Origin: Saccharina japonica | Taxonomy: Eukaryota; Sar; Phaeophyceae; Laminariales; Laminariaceae | Reading direction: 5' to 3' | NCBI GenBank assembly: GCA_008828725.1 | Contig: MEHQ01000633.1 | Coordinates: forward strand, 5,100 to 69,099 | Length of the DNA: 64,000 nucleotides | Shown here: piece by piece, positions 21,976 through 34,572 of the stretch | Layout: each line of letters opens with the position of its first letter | Numbering within the stretch: the stretch's first letter is position 1 | Notes under the pieces: generated by a model | Databases searched by the model: none | What the model was told of the DNA's origin: nothing | Seen by the model: only the letters and a program-made list of their open reading frames with translations | Position numbers and translations under genes: made by a program

Positions 21976-24230
21976 CTGGAGGGCGTGAAGGACTTTTTGA
22001 GGTACGTGGGGACCGGCCGTTGTTGCTGCGCTCTTGGTGGTGTTGATGGTGTTGGTGGTGGGTGTTGTCGTTGGTCCTGTTTGCTGTTACTGTTATGTCT
22101 GCTTGTTTTTGCGGTCGTGGGGACCGGAGCTACGAAATATAATAGATGGGAGACGGTCGCGGCACGGGTCATGCGTTTGTTCGTCCCCTTAACCGGGGTC
22201 ACTCTCGATGCGGCGTGTCTTTTTTTCGGCGAGGGAGGGGGGGGGGTACGTACCTGGTAGGAGGAATTCCTCGTGTAAAAAAAATAGCACCGTTCCCTTG
22301 CGGAGGACGTTATTATTGGTTTGACATTTTGCAATACGCGTTCTAATAATGTTCTGACCGTCTGCTTGCCCCCAGGGGGAGAAAAAAAAAACTGTCTTGA
22401 GATTACTTATACACAGATGAAAGTAATAATATTTCTGGCACCAGGCAATTGCATATCATCACCGCACAAGCAGCAGCAGCAGCAGGAAGAGCAAGTCAAA
22501 GTGCATGCAAAGTTGTTGTTCTTCCCCAGGGAGCAAAAGTCTCGTTGAAAGTACAGGAGGACACAACTACCTGGTCTAATTAATCACCCATCGCAGTACA
22601 CATGAGCTCTTGTAAAATAATAGTACCCGCGGTATCGTCCAAACGATGGATAGCATGTGGCTCTTGTGTGAAGCGAGGCCCGCATTGAAATACTGCTCTA
22701 CAGCCACGCCAGGAAGAAGCTTGCTTATGAACCGGCGGGGGGTCGGCCTGCAGGCACACACACAAGCAAGCCTGCGGTGGATTGACGGGGAGCGAAGGGT
22801 AGGTGGAATGGCAATCCGCGATTACAAAAACCATGCACGTCAAGCCCAGAACTGGTGCATACCAGTACGTATAATACGCGCGAAGCAATTCCTTCGTACG
22901 ACTCCTACCAGGTATGATGTTACGTACGTACATAAACGCATGGGATGCATCCACGTATGATAGGGACAAATGAACTTGACGGGGAAACGACGCCGTCAGA
23001 TGCCGTCGTTGTCGTCATGGTCACAAGGTACCACCATCCTCGGTGTTTGATGTTTATCATATTATACGACGAGTGGCACGACTCGTGCAGCAATAAACAA
23101 TCAATAAAAAACGAGCAAGCAAGAACAAAACTTATCAATAGAAAGAAACGAGCAAAACAAAAGAGAGGCTCTGTGAGCTCTTGCTTGTGAGCTCTGAGGT
23201 CCGGCGATGGATGCATCCTCTCTCACATCATCCATCACAGCACGCCCAAACTTATTACGTACGTGACAAATCACGAGAAAATAACACGGCCACACAGCCT
23301 CGTCTCTTCTTGTTTCGTGCCACGGACGGACGGACGGACGACGAAGCAAATGCCGATCGACACCAACAACCAACGCCAACACGTATGTACCACACACTGC
23401 CCATGGCGCAAACACCCAATCGACACTATATCATACAACAACCACCCCACCTCAAAACCACTTCAATGATGTGATAAGACAACCACAACCTAACCACAAG
23501 GAGGAGTAAAACACGTGTAACAAAAAAACTGCGGCAGGATGCAATGGCAGCATGGTGCTCTGCTGCAACAGCCGGAAGGGTCGAGAATCGACCTCTCTTC
23601 CGTGAGGAGCACAGACCAACTTCACCGACACACCCAGACAGACAGGCCAAGAAAAGACACACAGCCGGCAGCACAACGCAGCTTTCCTCGAGTCGGCACA
23701 CAAAAGAAAGCTGCACAAGCAACAACTTTCGCACGATTAATAATAAACTAACGATTGTTGGAGATGCCTGCAAACATGGCCGTTATTTTTTTTTGCAGAT
23801 TCTCAACTGTCATAAAATACATTTGAGAAATTATCAGATCGACGAAAAATTAGCAAGGAAAAGATCGATTCCCATCGGCAGCTTTCTTCGCGACCACGGG
23901 CGATAGTTGTGTGAGGTTTTTCTGTCGGCCAACGCTCGTGTCAGCGGCGGCAACTTCGGTGCGCCCCGGTAGAGCTGCTAGACGGGCATCAAAAGGAGCT
24001 TACCTTACCACAAACAGACGATGTGGCTGCGAGAAGCGCGTGGGGAAAAAAGCGAGCCGAAATTCGAAAGTTGTTTGCACCAGCCAACATCACGTCATCT
24101 CAACATATTTTATCACACAAAAATAAATGCAGCTTTGTTGCGAAAATGAACGGCGGTATTTTTAGTACATCACACACAGAAAAAAAAAAGAACAAAAGGA
24201 AGACAAAAGAGATACCAGTAAGAGAGGCCA

Positions 24231-24264
<34 letters not shown>

Positions 24265-24639
24265 GACAGAACCAGCAGCTGTAGCTTGCGCTCTGCTCCC
24301 TGCTCCTCTCCTCTCTCCTCCTGCTACATGACATGCAAAAAACATGGAGGTCCGCAGCTACACTGCTGCTACCTGCTCAAAGAGGGATCTGTCTCGGATT
24401 GCAGATTGTACACGTTGTTGCTGTTTTCGCTGCACGTGCAGCGCGCGTGTGGGAAAGGGGCCTTCTGTCAGGGATTTAGCAAAAAACATTTCCAGATTCA
24501 TTATAAAAATCGCACCGAGATTAAACTCCACACAATATCCGGTATAATTTAATATTCCAGTGCGATAATACAAACACGAAATCACAAACAACCCCCCACA
24601 CAAAATCATCAAAAACGCGATCGATCGCTCGCGCTTGTT

Positions 24640-24683
<44 letters not shown>

Positions 24684-25426
24684 GTTTGCGCTTGGTTCAG
24701 ACCCCCGACTCCAACATTGCAACAGCAACAGAATCACAGGGGGGCGGGGGAGGGGAGGGGGGGGTGAGGGGGAACGCAGACACATGAGCACCATCAACAT
24801 GCGGCCTGTGCGGTGCTGCCGACGCAAGTGGGATTGTGCCCCAAGGCCAGATAGCTTGCGCGCACGAGAGAGATTCAAGCTTGTGCCATTCGGGGCGATT
24901 TTCTGGCGGAGTGCTGCACGGCGGCACGAAAGAAACCACTCAAATACTAAAATCGATACGTATGGTGTGGGCGACTACGATATAATATTTTGGCGATAAC
25001 TAAATAGAACGAGGCCGAAAAAAACTCGGTCCGTTGTGTTCGAGCGCAAAGTAGATCCACGCGCCCAGGCGGTGGGCCGGCGGTATGGGGGGCGAGAGTG
25101 GTAGCGCACTGCTGCAACCCTTCTCTGTTGTAAGTAGCTTACCAAGTCGTGGGTGGGAGGGAGGGTGTTGAAACTACTGTACAGCAAGACGGACGCAAGA
25201 GCAAGCACAGCAAGACGGAACCACGGTCATCAAGGTCGCGCAAATCACCACAACACAATCAATACGATGATCAGAATGGTTGAGTCCGGGGCGAAAGGAA
25301 AGGCGATGATGATGAGACATCGAGCTGCGATGTTTAGCGATTCGGTACATCGGCTAGTCAGGGTCTCGAGCGCGATCGATGTAGAAACGCTTTGAAACAC
25401 GTCGTCGCGTAGAGTTGTATGCTCAC
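21976..25426 (-). other. Intron 1 (3.4 kb)
   Basis: CAG/GCA trinucleotide runs lie at 24,231-24,260 and 24,640-24,682. No convincing exon was seen. A weak open frame at 24,286-24,552 on plus (MTCKKHGGPQLHCCY) has no supporting pattern. An extra exon inside cannot be excluded, but the flanking exons already match in phase. Confidence 0.45.
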
Positions 25427-25872
25427 CGCTCGTGCACTTGGTACTCCAGGTCGACCTCTTCGTTCAAGCCGTAAACCAGAAGCGATTCGCGCCCCTCCTC
25501 CCTAAGCCCCACGTCCAGCTCCAAGCCAATTATTCTCGCACCATCCCCCACGTCCGAGAACTCAACCTCCACCCCACACTGCTGTCGCCAGGCACGCGAC
25601 TCCCCGACATCGCCGCCTCCACCAGCCATGGCTCCGGGAACGCGTGACGCCAGCCTCCATCCCAGACTCCGTTCCTGTGCTGCTCCGCAAACTGCCTCGC
25701 ATCGGCCCCTAATGGCCTCTGGGATAGGTCGGACTGTCCATGACGCCTTCTTGCCGAAATCTTGAACGGCTCCCGATCGTCTCGCGGCGACAAGCAGCAG
25801 CGCCGCCGCCGTGCCCAGTGCTCGCCTCGCAAGCCTTCGCGGCGGCTCTATTACGCTTGGCCGTCGAGCCAT
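25427..25872 (-). CDS. Exon 1 (signal-peptide exon) of a large single-pass membrane protein gene
   Basis: This is the 5' coding exon of the gene that runs leftward to the window start. The ATG at 25,872 opens a basic N-terminus (MARRPSVIEPPRRLARR) followed by the hydrophobic core LGTAAALLLVAA, a plausible signal peptide. About 110 residues of predicted secreted sequence follow, with three cysteines and alternating hydrophobic strands (for example IIGLELDVGL, LLVYGLNEEVDLEY), suggesting a beta-sandwich. No family was recognised. The exon ends VHE plus two bases before the donor GTGAGC. Exon 2 begins with the single base that completes the Arg codon, so the phase fits. Length is 446 nt (148 codons plus 2). 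Extracellular location is inferred from the signal peptide and the downstream transmembrane exon. Confidence 0.6.
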
Positions 25873-28800
25873 GCCCGTACCTTATCGCTCCCCCGCCTGC
25901 TTGCGTCCCTGTTCGGACCACAAGACTGATGAGTGAGACTGGACGAGGCGAGGCAAACAAGCAAAGCGCTTGCCCTGCGCTTGCTTGCAAGACCCCGATA
26001 AACTGCGAACTATTTTTTTGCAGGCGTTGAGCGTTGGCGCGCTGCTCGCTGGACTTGGGCAAAAAGTCAACGGGCAAGCCTTCGGCGAGACTACTAACTA
26101 GCAATCGAATACACGTGCTTCGCCTCGGCTTGGTCTCATACGCAGCACGTGGGGTGCTCTTGGTTCGAGCGAAGTTACTTAGCTACGCACCGAGACTGCG
26201 ACGGTCCCCTCTCAGCAAGGGGGCATTCGTTGTTTGTTGGGTGTTTCATATCTCTCGACACCCCATCAATCGCGACGACATGGCATTTTTTTTTTAGGTG
26301 AAAAAAAAACACAAACAAAAAAGTTTTTCCGCGACTTTTCATTAATTGAAATCGGATATGATTGGCGCATTTTGAAACATGAGCCAATAGGAAACGAGGG
26401 TATCGATCTGTTGGTCTCTTTGGTCGTTGTGTAAAATCATAAAAATCGTAAAATTCGCGCTCTGGATTGCGCTGGATCCAAATCTCGTCAGATGATCGAT
26501 CCACCCTCCACCCCCCGTGTCCTCGTTAGGAAGCTCTCTGGTTGATATTCTTACTGCTGCTGCTGTAATGCTGTTGTATCGGTATTTACGTATCACGTCA
26601 TGGTATCATATGATATGCTTGAGACGGCCTCCTGCGGATGTGATATATACATACCGGCATGTACGAGGAATGGTGATAGTGAGATCATGATGATGTTGAT
26701 CTGAAATCGAGCAGCAAGAAGATGATGATGTCAGATATATAAGATTTGGCGCCAGGTACGAGTATGATACACTTGTTTTCTTGCTTTCGTGCTTCTTGAA
26801 AATTGATTGCTACGTACTTGTTTTGTTTGTTTGTTTGCTTTTCTCCTGTCTCCTGTGTTTTTCGTACCCAGTACTCGTACGTTTGGATTGTCTGCACGGA
26901 CTTTATATCTCTCTCGGCGTGCCGGATGCCGTTGGGTATCATGGTAACTTACAACAACTGTAGATACAACGTTTTATCGTGTTCTGTTGTAGTATGTGAA
27001 GGCCACAACAAAAACAGCACAACACGGCACATTGTCAACAACTGGTAGCACCCTGCCTGGTATCATAGGGAGAGTGCCTCCTGGCACACATGGGACAAGC
27101 CAGATCATCATCTATCTACAAGTAGGTCCCCATTCTGCCGCTCGCTGTGTAATAATAAGATGTTTATCTCGGGTAGATCACCGATTCCCACTTCACATGA
27201 TGAGACCTTTCACGCCACAGATGATCGAATCCCTATCTTGCATATACCCGGTATATGATTTAGCTCATCGTGTTGCCAGGTAATAGGACCTGTACAAAAT
27301 CCGCACATTGTTTCCTGGGTTGGATCTTTTCTACGTACAGTATGCAGATTGCAGACCCTGCATTACAGAGTAACAACCTCTCACAAGGACAGGTGTGAGG
27401 AACTACTTCTTCAGCAGTAGTAGTAGTAGTAGAAGAGTGTCTAGATCATGAGCTGTGTCGTCGTGTGTGTGTGTGTGTGAAGATGTTGTTCGCAAATGTC
27501 TGCGTGGATAAATTTTTTATCTCGCCCGGCAAACCATAATGATGTGTGCAAGACCTCCATGGTACAGATCTCGCCTTGTAATCCGAAGTGGTCATAAAAT
27601 CGACCTGCAACAACGCCAAAGACAACTACTACATACAGCAGCAGTGCAACACCAACGGGCAGCTTTCTGTTTTCCATATACACTTCAGTATACAGGTACG
27701 AATGAGATGTAAGAATAATTTAGTAAGCAACGCGCCCTCGATCTCCTTCCAGGTTTGCCTACAACAGTATTGAGCGGTTCCCGCGTTGTCACTCACGTGT
27801 GTGTGTTGTGTGATGTGTGCTTGGTTAGATAGAGACAAAAAGAGCTTTTTCTTCGTTGCATTATTCAATTCGAGCGGAAATGGGCAACGGAAGCAAATCC
27901 AGCCATTAACGACAGCGGGTTTTGTCGTTCGATGCTTTTTCGGAAATGTCGGCGGGGGGGGGGGGGGGGGGGGGGGGGGGACTTGGCCCTTGCGATTGGA
28001 GATTGCAAGAGATTAGGGGGGGGAGCAGTGGTGTTTGGGGGGGGGGGGGGGGGAGGGGGGGGGGGGGGGTATCGGGCAAAGCCACAAAGAGAGCCAGACG
28101 GCATGGATTCTTTCCTCGACACGACCGATATCGCAGTAGCATCAGAGAGCAATAATACCAGCTGAATAATACCGCACAGCCTTCGGCGCGTTGAAATATA
28201 CGCGCAGCAGCAGTGAAACCATCCATTTAATAACGCATGGACGGCAGGTTGTTGTTCGATGCTTGTTCGGAATAGTTTGGGGAGGAAGGCTTGGCCCTTG
28301 CGGATGGATGGAAGGGGGGTATAGGGCCAGGGGGAGAACAGGGAGGTACATCCTATAGTTTTCGCAGTTTTTTGTTGTGTTGCCAACAATATTAACATTG
28401 TGTCACGCTTTTGCTTTTGTGTGGTGTGGGTTTTATGTAATTTTTTTATCATGTTTTTCGGTTATTGACTCTCACGCTACGCACTGTCAAACGGAAAATG
28501 AAAAAAAAAAAAAAATGAGTGGAGGTTGAAACAGGGCGAACTTTTTCGCCTCTCCTGTGCAACCCCGGTTCCCTCCAGAATGCATACGTAAAGAAAGGGT
28601 TTCAGAGTAAGTCGTCAACATTTTTTCCGCAATCCTGCATATATGCATACCATCATGGGCCTTCACGTACAGGTCACAACGAGCCTTCCAGAGAGCACCA
28701 TTATTAACTCGTAGCCCACTCTGTGATGAACCGTGCAATGAGCAGAAACAAAAAAGTACAAGAGTCGGGAAAACACCGGTTCAACGAAGTACAACAGTAG

Positions 28801-29231
28801 TAGTAGTACCGTAAAACATGAATTGAAGATGCGGCTCCGCTCATAACTTCTTCTGCCCCCGGAGCAGGTATACGAAGCCTTCTGAAGGGAACGTCCGAAG
28901 GAGGAAAGGAAAGGAAAAGCCTATGATACCCGTCAGGGGTTCGAAAACGGGAGATACCGAAGCTGCCCACACAGCCCCCCTCCCACCGGGCGAACATGCC
29001 TGCTTGAAAACAGAACGACGCAAGCGACTGCGACAATTACGGTGAGGGAGAGGGAGGGGGGTGGGGTGTACTTCATTTTCATGCATGGCCGTAGTCGTAT
29101 GACCATAGACCCTCGCATCCCTATAATGCCGGAACGGGGGGGGATAATTCACGCTGAACACGGAAGGATACAGGCAGGCTTCGCTACATCTCCCGCGACC
29201 GGGGGGGGCGAGTGAGGGGAGGGGGGAGGTA
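25873..29231. other. Intergenic DNA upstream of the large membrane protein gene
   Basis: The first few hundred bases hold the presumed promoter of the minus-strand gene; no clear TATA box was recognised. Further on there are poly-G runs (27,953-27,980 and near 28,040-28,068), a CA/GT microsatellite near 27,466-27,480 and a retroelement fragment at 29,069-29,143. No convincing gene was found. A minus-strand frame at 27,441-27,683 begins with a signal-peptide-like stretch (MENRKLPVGVALLLY) but has no further support. Confidence 0.45.
29069..29143 (-). mobile_element. C-tailed retroelement 3' fragment
   Basis: Minus-strand GGCATTATAGGGATGCG..GTCATACGACTACGGCC, with a G-rich stretch to its left (29,041-29,066 on plus) as the tail. 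Confidence 0.6.
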
Positions 29232-30650
29232 CTCATTTGCTGCTTGCCTTAATCAGTCGACCATTGACCACGCATCTCTTTCGAGACGGAGCACCGTTCC
29301 TACTCCTAAGAGACACGCCCCCAACAGCTGGGCGCTCATACTTTGTTTCCATAGATTACATAGATTATTTTTGCTAATCTTATCCCATTCCTGCTTCGCC
29401 GCCTGTGGACACCATCTATCTCCTACAGTGGGATAGCGGTCGTTTTCCCGCTCCTATCTACTGTAGTGTGTACCAAACTTATCCATGTCGCATTCGTCTA
29501 TTTGTCTCATCTCCTTATCTAACACATCCCGTTCCTCCTTGTATATTTCACATTCTCGCACTATGTGAGATCTGCTCTCTAACGTTTTCCCACAAGAGCA
29601 AATATGTGCATGTACGTCCTCCTCCTTCCAGCTATACCGGTATACCTGTTTCTTCTTTCTGGCAGGTCCAGGTTCCCTGCACGAAATCACAGTTTCAGCT
29701 TTTTCGCGAAATCCCTTGAGCCGTGCAAATAAGTGCTCATGCCCATCCCTTCTCTTCACCCGCCGTATATTCCTGCGTGCTCCTCCACTCCCACCTTACT
29801 TCGCAGCGCTTCGTAGCCTTCCGCTTCTTTCTATCCATTCTTCCACTTCTGTCTTGCGCCCCCCAAACTTCTCCATGGGCAGCATGTCTTCTTGGTTTCC
29901 TCCTATATCCTTCCGTGCGTTCTCGACTACGATATCCCCCCGTTTCCTAGCTCACCCTTTCGTTACTCTCTCCCATACATAGCTCTATCAGCTGTATAGC
30001 TGGCGACCTCTTGTTTGGTATGTTTACTAAATTTTGCTATTTCAATTTCCTTACGTCTCTACTTTTTGCCTTCAGTGGGCACGTTTCCAGTTCTGCTCTA
30101 AGTGCATGTATTACTCGTCGTGCTTGGGCTTCCTACGTACTGTAGTGCTTGTTTAGCTGCCGGCATCTGCATTGTTTACAGCTGTTTTGTCGAACTTCGC
30201 GTTCCCTTCCCATACTTATCCTGCACATTCTAGCTTTGGTACAATATCATTCATCGAGAAATACCAGCATCCCTTACTTCTAGTTTCAAGGTGCGAGTCT
30301 GTTAGGATCGCTCCCATGGTGCCTATGTGTGCTTTACCCTTTGCTATTACTTTTGCTATGTTTTGCGTCCCGAGAGCAGTAGTTTGAAATATCTACGCCA
30401 AGGTACGTATAATTTACTGGTCTACGATCGGTAATTCATCTTCTCCCCACTTCCACATGAAAGCTACCGGGTTCACCTTATCTTTCGTTATATTACCACT
30501 ACTGCGCGTTTTTTTTACACTCGCCGTCACTCTCTCCATTCTCTAGTGTACCCTACGTAGTGCCCTCTCTATTTGTTCCTGCAGTCCTTCGAGTGGTGGG
30601 ACGACCTTGCATTCGCAAAACTGAATAACACCGCGACAGCTTCCGCTACA
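29232..30650 (-). mobile_element. Degraded non-LTR (LINE) retrotransposon, 3' half
   Basis: On the minus strand an interrupted coding region can be followed: a C-terminal reverse-transcriptase segment (YTYLGVDIS, KGKAHIGTMGAILTDSHLE, NDIVPKLECAG, with frame breaks), then a zinc-knuckle-like stretch (HICSCGKTLESRSHIVRECE) intact at 29,454-29,759, then DRWWPQAAKQE and the 3' end ATGAGTACC plus a C-rich tail (29,211-29,232). Stops and frameshifts between blocks show it is dead. LINE-type elements carry reverse transcriptase followed by a CCHC knuckle; the endonuclease and N-terminal parts are absent. The nearby 30,753-31,014 segment is a second copy of the last ~260 bp. Confidence 0.75.
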
Positions 30651-30751
30651 GCCCCAGTGAGGGGTGCTGGGGGGGGGGCGAAAATGCATTGGAAAAGCGA
30701 TGAAAAAGCATCAGTAACATCTACCGCTGTGTCCCCGGTAGGGGGGGGGGG

Positions 30752-30752
30752 N
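30752..30752. other. Assembly gap (single N)
   Basis: The N lies within a G run at the 3' tail of a LINE fragment. Confidence 0.9.
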
Positions 30753-31014
30753 TGCTTGCCTTAGTCATTTGACCATTGACCACGCATCCCTTTCGAGACG
30801 GAGCACCGTTCCTACTCCTAATAGAGACACCTCCAACACTTGGGCGCTCATTACGTTGTTTCCATATATTACAGAGAAACCTTTTGCTAATCTTATCCCC
30901 TTCCTGCTTCGCCGCCTGTGGCCACCATCTATCTCCTAAGATAGGGGGGGTTGAAAAAGAGGGACCACATAATCTACGGCGGCAGTCCTTTCCCGTTAGC
31001 ATAAGCGGCGGCAT
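30753..31014 (-). mobile_element. LINE 3' terminal fragment, second copy
   Basis: The minus strand encodes LGDRWWPQAAKQEGDKISKR, FLCNIWKQRNERP and GAPSRKGCVVNGQMTKAS in one frame, then meets the G run and N. The frame is better preserved than in the 29,232-30,650 copy. Confidence 0.75.
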
Positions 31015-31758
31015 TTTACCCTAATGCCCCCCGGCGATGAGAGAGGGGGCGGGGCGGCAGGACGCAAAAACATACAATAGCATGTCCGGGGTCTGTATCG
31101 CACAGATCCAACACAGGAAACACATTTGCTAGATCTTGCCGATCGTGCGGCTCCCACCCGGCAGCATGATGTAGCTCATCACGCAGATCACGCAGATCCC
31201 ACTAGGCCAATACGTGTTTAAGAGCTGCATACACAAGATCAAACATGCGTGCCTAAGATTCATCGTACAGATCTAACGCAGGAAACGTGTGCAAGATCAT
31301 GCTGAAATAGTCTGGGTTGGGGTGTTTACATATCAGTGATCGACGTTGAGGCTCACATGTAAATGATATGCCACATGCTGCACCTGGTCAGATGGTAAAC
31401 CCTAACTATTACGGGGGGGGGGGGGCATACACATGATAGTAATCCTAACCAAATACTTCGTATGGTGTCTAAATATACGGGGATACGTAGTGTTTTGCGT
31501 CCATCGTCGGTTCTGATTACTATAATATGTGTTTTTGTTGTTTTGGCGGTCACCAATAAGGCTGGCGGTCTTGTTAGATCATTTGTGCAGGGTTGAGAAC
31601 CTCCACTTCGCACAAGGGGGATGATCGTATCACCGAGTGTGTATATGGCGAGGCACCCACGAGGCAGATACATAGTAATACCCCTACTTGCTGTATGTCT
31701 CTGGAAGTTGCTACACCATAAATCAAAGTCAATGCGTTGGAGGTTGTCGTCCATATGC
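31015..31758. other. Intergenic DNA
   Basis: Loose repeats of CAGATC/GATCACGCAGATC occur near 31,100-31,300, and a G run lies at 31,412-31,423. No gene was seen. Confidence 0.5.
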
Positions 31759-31974
31759 AAGTCCGCCTCAGATGCGGTTCTTAGTAGGACGCAGCTCCTG
31801 GCCCTTCATGCGACTCGTCCAACACCTCACGGTGCTTCGCGTTTGGTGCAAGCAAACAATGCCTGCCTGGTTGGTGAAAACCCAACGTGCCCCGTCCCGG
31901 CATTGTAGGGATGCGAGATGCGAGGGTCTATGGTCGTTCGACTACGGCCATGCACGACATGAGTACCCCCCCCT
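31759..31974 (+). mobile_element. C-tailed retroelement fragment (long form, copy 1)
   Basis: About 205 bp starting AAGTCCGCCTCAGATGCGG, then CACGGTGCTTCGCGTTTGG, GAAAACCCAACGTGCCCCG and ending ATGAGTACC with a short C tail. It appears identical to 32,493-32,698, so the two copies are recent. Confidence 0.8.
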
Positions 31975-32174
31975 AACGCGCACCGTCCCGCCCCACCCCG
32001 CCCCCGCTGCGTTTCGCGCTGTTTTCTCCCTTGACGGTTTCAAAACTGCGTCGCGGTATTTTTCAGAAAGAAAGCGCGAGCCTGGTCGATCCGTTGCCGG
32101 GGGGCAGATTACCTCCCCTCAACGCGCTCCCTCGCATGGACGTCCTCAACCGCGCAGTCAAGAAGAAGTAGAAC

Positions 32175-32465
32175 GTACTGGTGATGCATACTACAGCAGT
32201 AGAAAATACTGCTGGTACATAGTAGAAAGTGTTGTTGGTCGTTTGTAGGAAATACTGCTGATAGTGGAAAGTGCTGCTGGCAGTGATAAGTGCTGCTGGT
32301 GGTAGAAAGTACTGCTTGTGGTGGTAGGAAGTACACGACGGGTTGCAGAAAGTACTGCTGCTGTAGTAGTAGGACGTACTGCTGGTACTACAATTACTGC
32401 TGGCAGTACAATTACTGCTGGCAGTAGAACATACTGCTGGCAGTAGAAAGTGTTGCTGTACCAGT
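32175..32465. repeat. Minisatellite of TACTGCTGGNAGTAGAAAGT units
   Basis: Imperfect tandem repetition of an ~18-22 bp unit (GTAGAAAGTGCTGCTGGCA type) lies between the two long retroelement fragments. Confidence 0.7.
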
Positions 32466-32492
32466 GGCCTGTGGGCTGGAAGGGCCTCCTCA

Positions 32493-32697
32493 AGTCCGCC
32501 TCAGATGCGGTTCTTAGTAGGACGCAGCTCCTGGCCCTTCATGCGACTCGTCCAACACCTCACGGTGCTTCGCGTTTGGTGCAAGCAAACAATGCCTGCC
32601 TGGTTGGTGAAAACCCAACGTGCCCCGTCCCGGCATTGTAGGGATGCGAGATGCGAGGGTCTATGGTCGTTCGACTACGGCCATGCACGACATGAGT

Positions 32698-32734
<37 letters not shown>
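32493..32734 (+). mobile_element. C-tailed retroelement fragment (long form, copy 2) with 36-C tail
   Basis: Same ~205 bp as 31,759-31,964, followed by an uninterrupted C run at 32,699-32,734. Confidence 0.85.
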
Positions 32735-32848
32735 ACACACAATACTCTGTATAAACCCAGGGGGATATATCATACATGGTTTTTGGGTCCATCGTAGGTT
32801 CTGAGTACTACAATAGCCCACCCTGAATGGTCTATTACGGAGGGCCAT

Positions 32849-32927
32849 AGTAAATAAGTCCAAATATTGGCAGTAAAAAGAGGTGGTTATTTAGGTTTTT
32901 GTGTCTACCGCAGGTCCTATTTACTAT
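32849..32927. repeat. MITE-A copy
   Basis: AGTAAATAAGTCC...GGTCCTATTTACTA, with one diverged terminus. Confidence 0.85.
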
Positions 32928-33769
32928 GCATCCCCCGTAAAAATAGGGTTATGTCCCTTTTCTCGCTGACACACCCTTCCGCCTTCAGGAGCGTTATCTG
33001 CCGAAACAAACGTGACCACACAATGCGCGCATACACACATACACCCATGCATGCATCACACCTTATTGGCACTTGGCATGCGCTAAAGGTACACCATGCC
33101 AGGTACCAGGTACCAGGTAACACCAACCGCAATTTTTATCCCCTTCGTTGGTTTGTGTGCGGGTTTAAGGCGGACATATAATATAATATGTTTCCCCCCC
33201 CCCCCCCCTCTGTTTTTGTTGTTTTTAGTGCTGCCGACAAAAAAAAAAAAAATTTTTTTCCCCCCCCCCCCCCCGTTGTTTTCGTATGCTGGCTTTTGTT
33301 TTGTTTTGTTTGTTGCTGTTGTTGGGCTAGTAGATAACAACACTCATGCATGCAGCATACATACGTAATCCACCATGGGTGGTCTGGTCTGGCGGTCTGG
33401 CCGTCGAGAGACTGCCGCAAGCGCTGCAGCAGTGTATTATTACGCTTCCTCCCCAGAGTGCCTGAACAATACGATGCAATTGTCACATCCCAACGCAACA
33501 GACTACGAACTACAGTACTTGTTAAGGTGCTCTCTTCCAGAGAGCTGGGGACGCAAGGCGTCTACCGCGTGAGTGACTCGTGGATCAGCTTCAGAAGATC
33601 AGATGATACGGGTCCTTTTATTATTTGGAGAGTTTTGCCGTGCGCGAAGCTGAGCGAGTGCAGCCATGTGGCGAGTGAGCCACTGACTGCTCAACAAATG
33701 GCACACCATAACATACTCCGAGTACGAACGTACGCGTTTAATATGATCTGCTATAAACGCGACTGGATC

Positions 33770-33930
33770 GACAAGAAGAGTCGACGAGAAAAGAAAGTGC
33801 TGGAATCTTCTCGCGATGAAAATGCAAGGCACGTACATACATACCCGTAGCGGGGAGGGAGGAGAAGTGACCCCGGATCTGAGTTACGACTATGTACGAG
33901 GGAGAGAGAAAAGAAGGGCGAATATAATAA
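33770..33930 (+). mobile_element. SINE body fragment
   Basis: Shares GAATCTTCTCGCGATGAAAATGC, GACCCCGGATCTGAGTTACGAC and AATAAATGG with the full SINE at 46,085-46,425. The tRNA-like head is absent. The frame open across 33,350-33,850 is a chimera running into this repeat. Confidence 0.7.
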
Positions 33931-34572
33931 ATGGAATTTGAAAAAAAAAAATGTCTTACGTATGATGTACCTGGTACATAATATGGACGCATAATACTGC
34001 AAACACGTAACTGTCTGCTGGATGACATGTATGAGCCCGATATATATCATATAGGTGGTGGTGTGACAATGTGATCATGCCGCACGCTACACGCTACAAC
34101 GCATCGCAGCTGTTTAGCTTTTACGATACGCAAATATCGGATATCGGATATCGGATATTATCGGATATCATTTTCAATACCGTACACAGCAGTGTATACT
34201 TTTGTCATGTATCATATGTATGTTACAATACGATGTATGACGTATAATACGTAACGTATAACGTAAAATACGTAAGATAGAGGATAGCAACCTGATGCGT
34301 ATGGTATTACACCGACCTCAGTTTTCTCTGACCAATAGGCTACCGGGTACATATGATATTTATTCATAGATTCTAGATACGACGTATAGACGTACTCCGC
34401 AAATATCTGTGAGCTGTGAGCTGTCACACAGCCTACGTATCATCTACGAGTACGTCGTATAGCTTCGTACATATCCCTCGAAGCTCTACAATCTACGATA
34501 GATCGTAGAACACTGAATTCATCTTTGGGTGGGACTTCGGAATACGAGGGCTACTGCTACTGCTGTTGTGTG

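Noticed and set aside
27441..27683. Minus-strand frame with a signal-peptide-like start (MENRKLPVGVALLLY)
   Set aside because: Hydrophobic start only. It ends in a His/Thr stretch from a CA microsatellite, and no second exon was found.
1440..32734. Possible CRISPR-like spaced repeats from the recurring CCCGGCATTGTAGGG units
   Set aside because: Copies are few, on both strands, unevenly spaced, and end in C tails, which fits retroelement fragments in a eukaryotic genome.
33350..33850. 166-residue plus-strand frame
   Set aside because: It runs into a SINE body and has no recognisable family or conserved motif.
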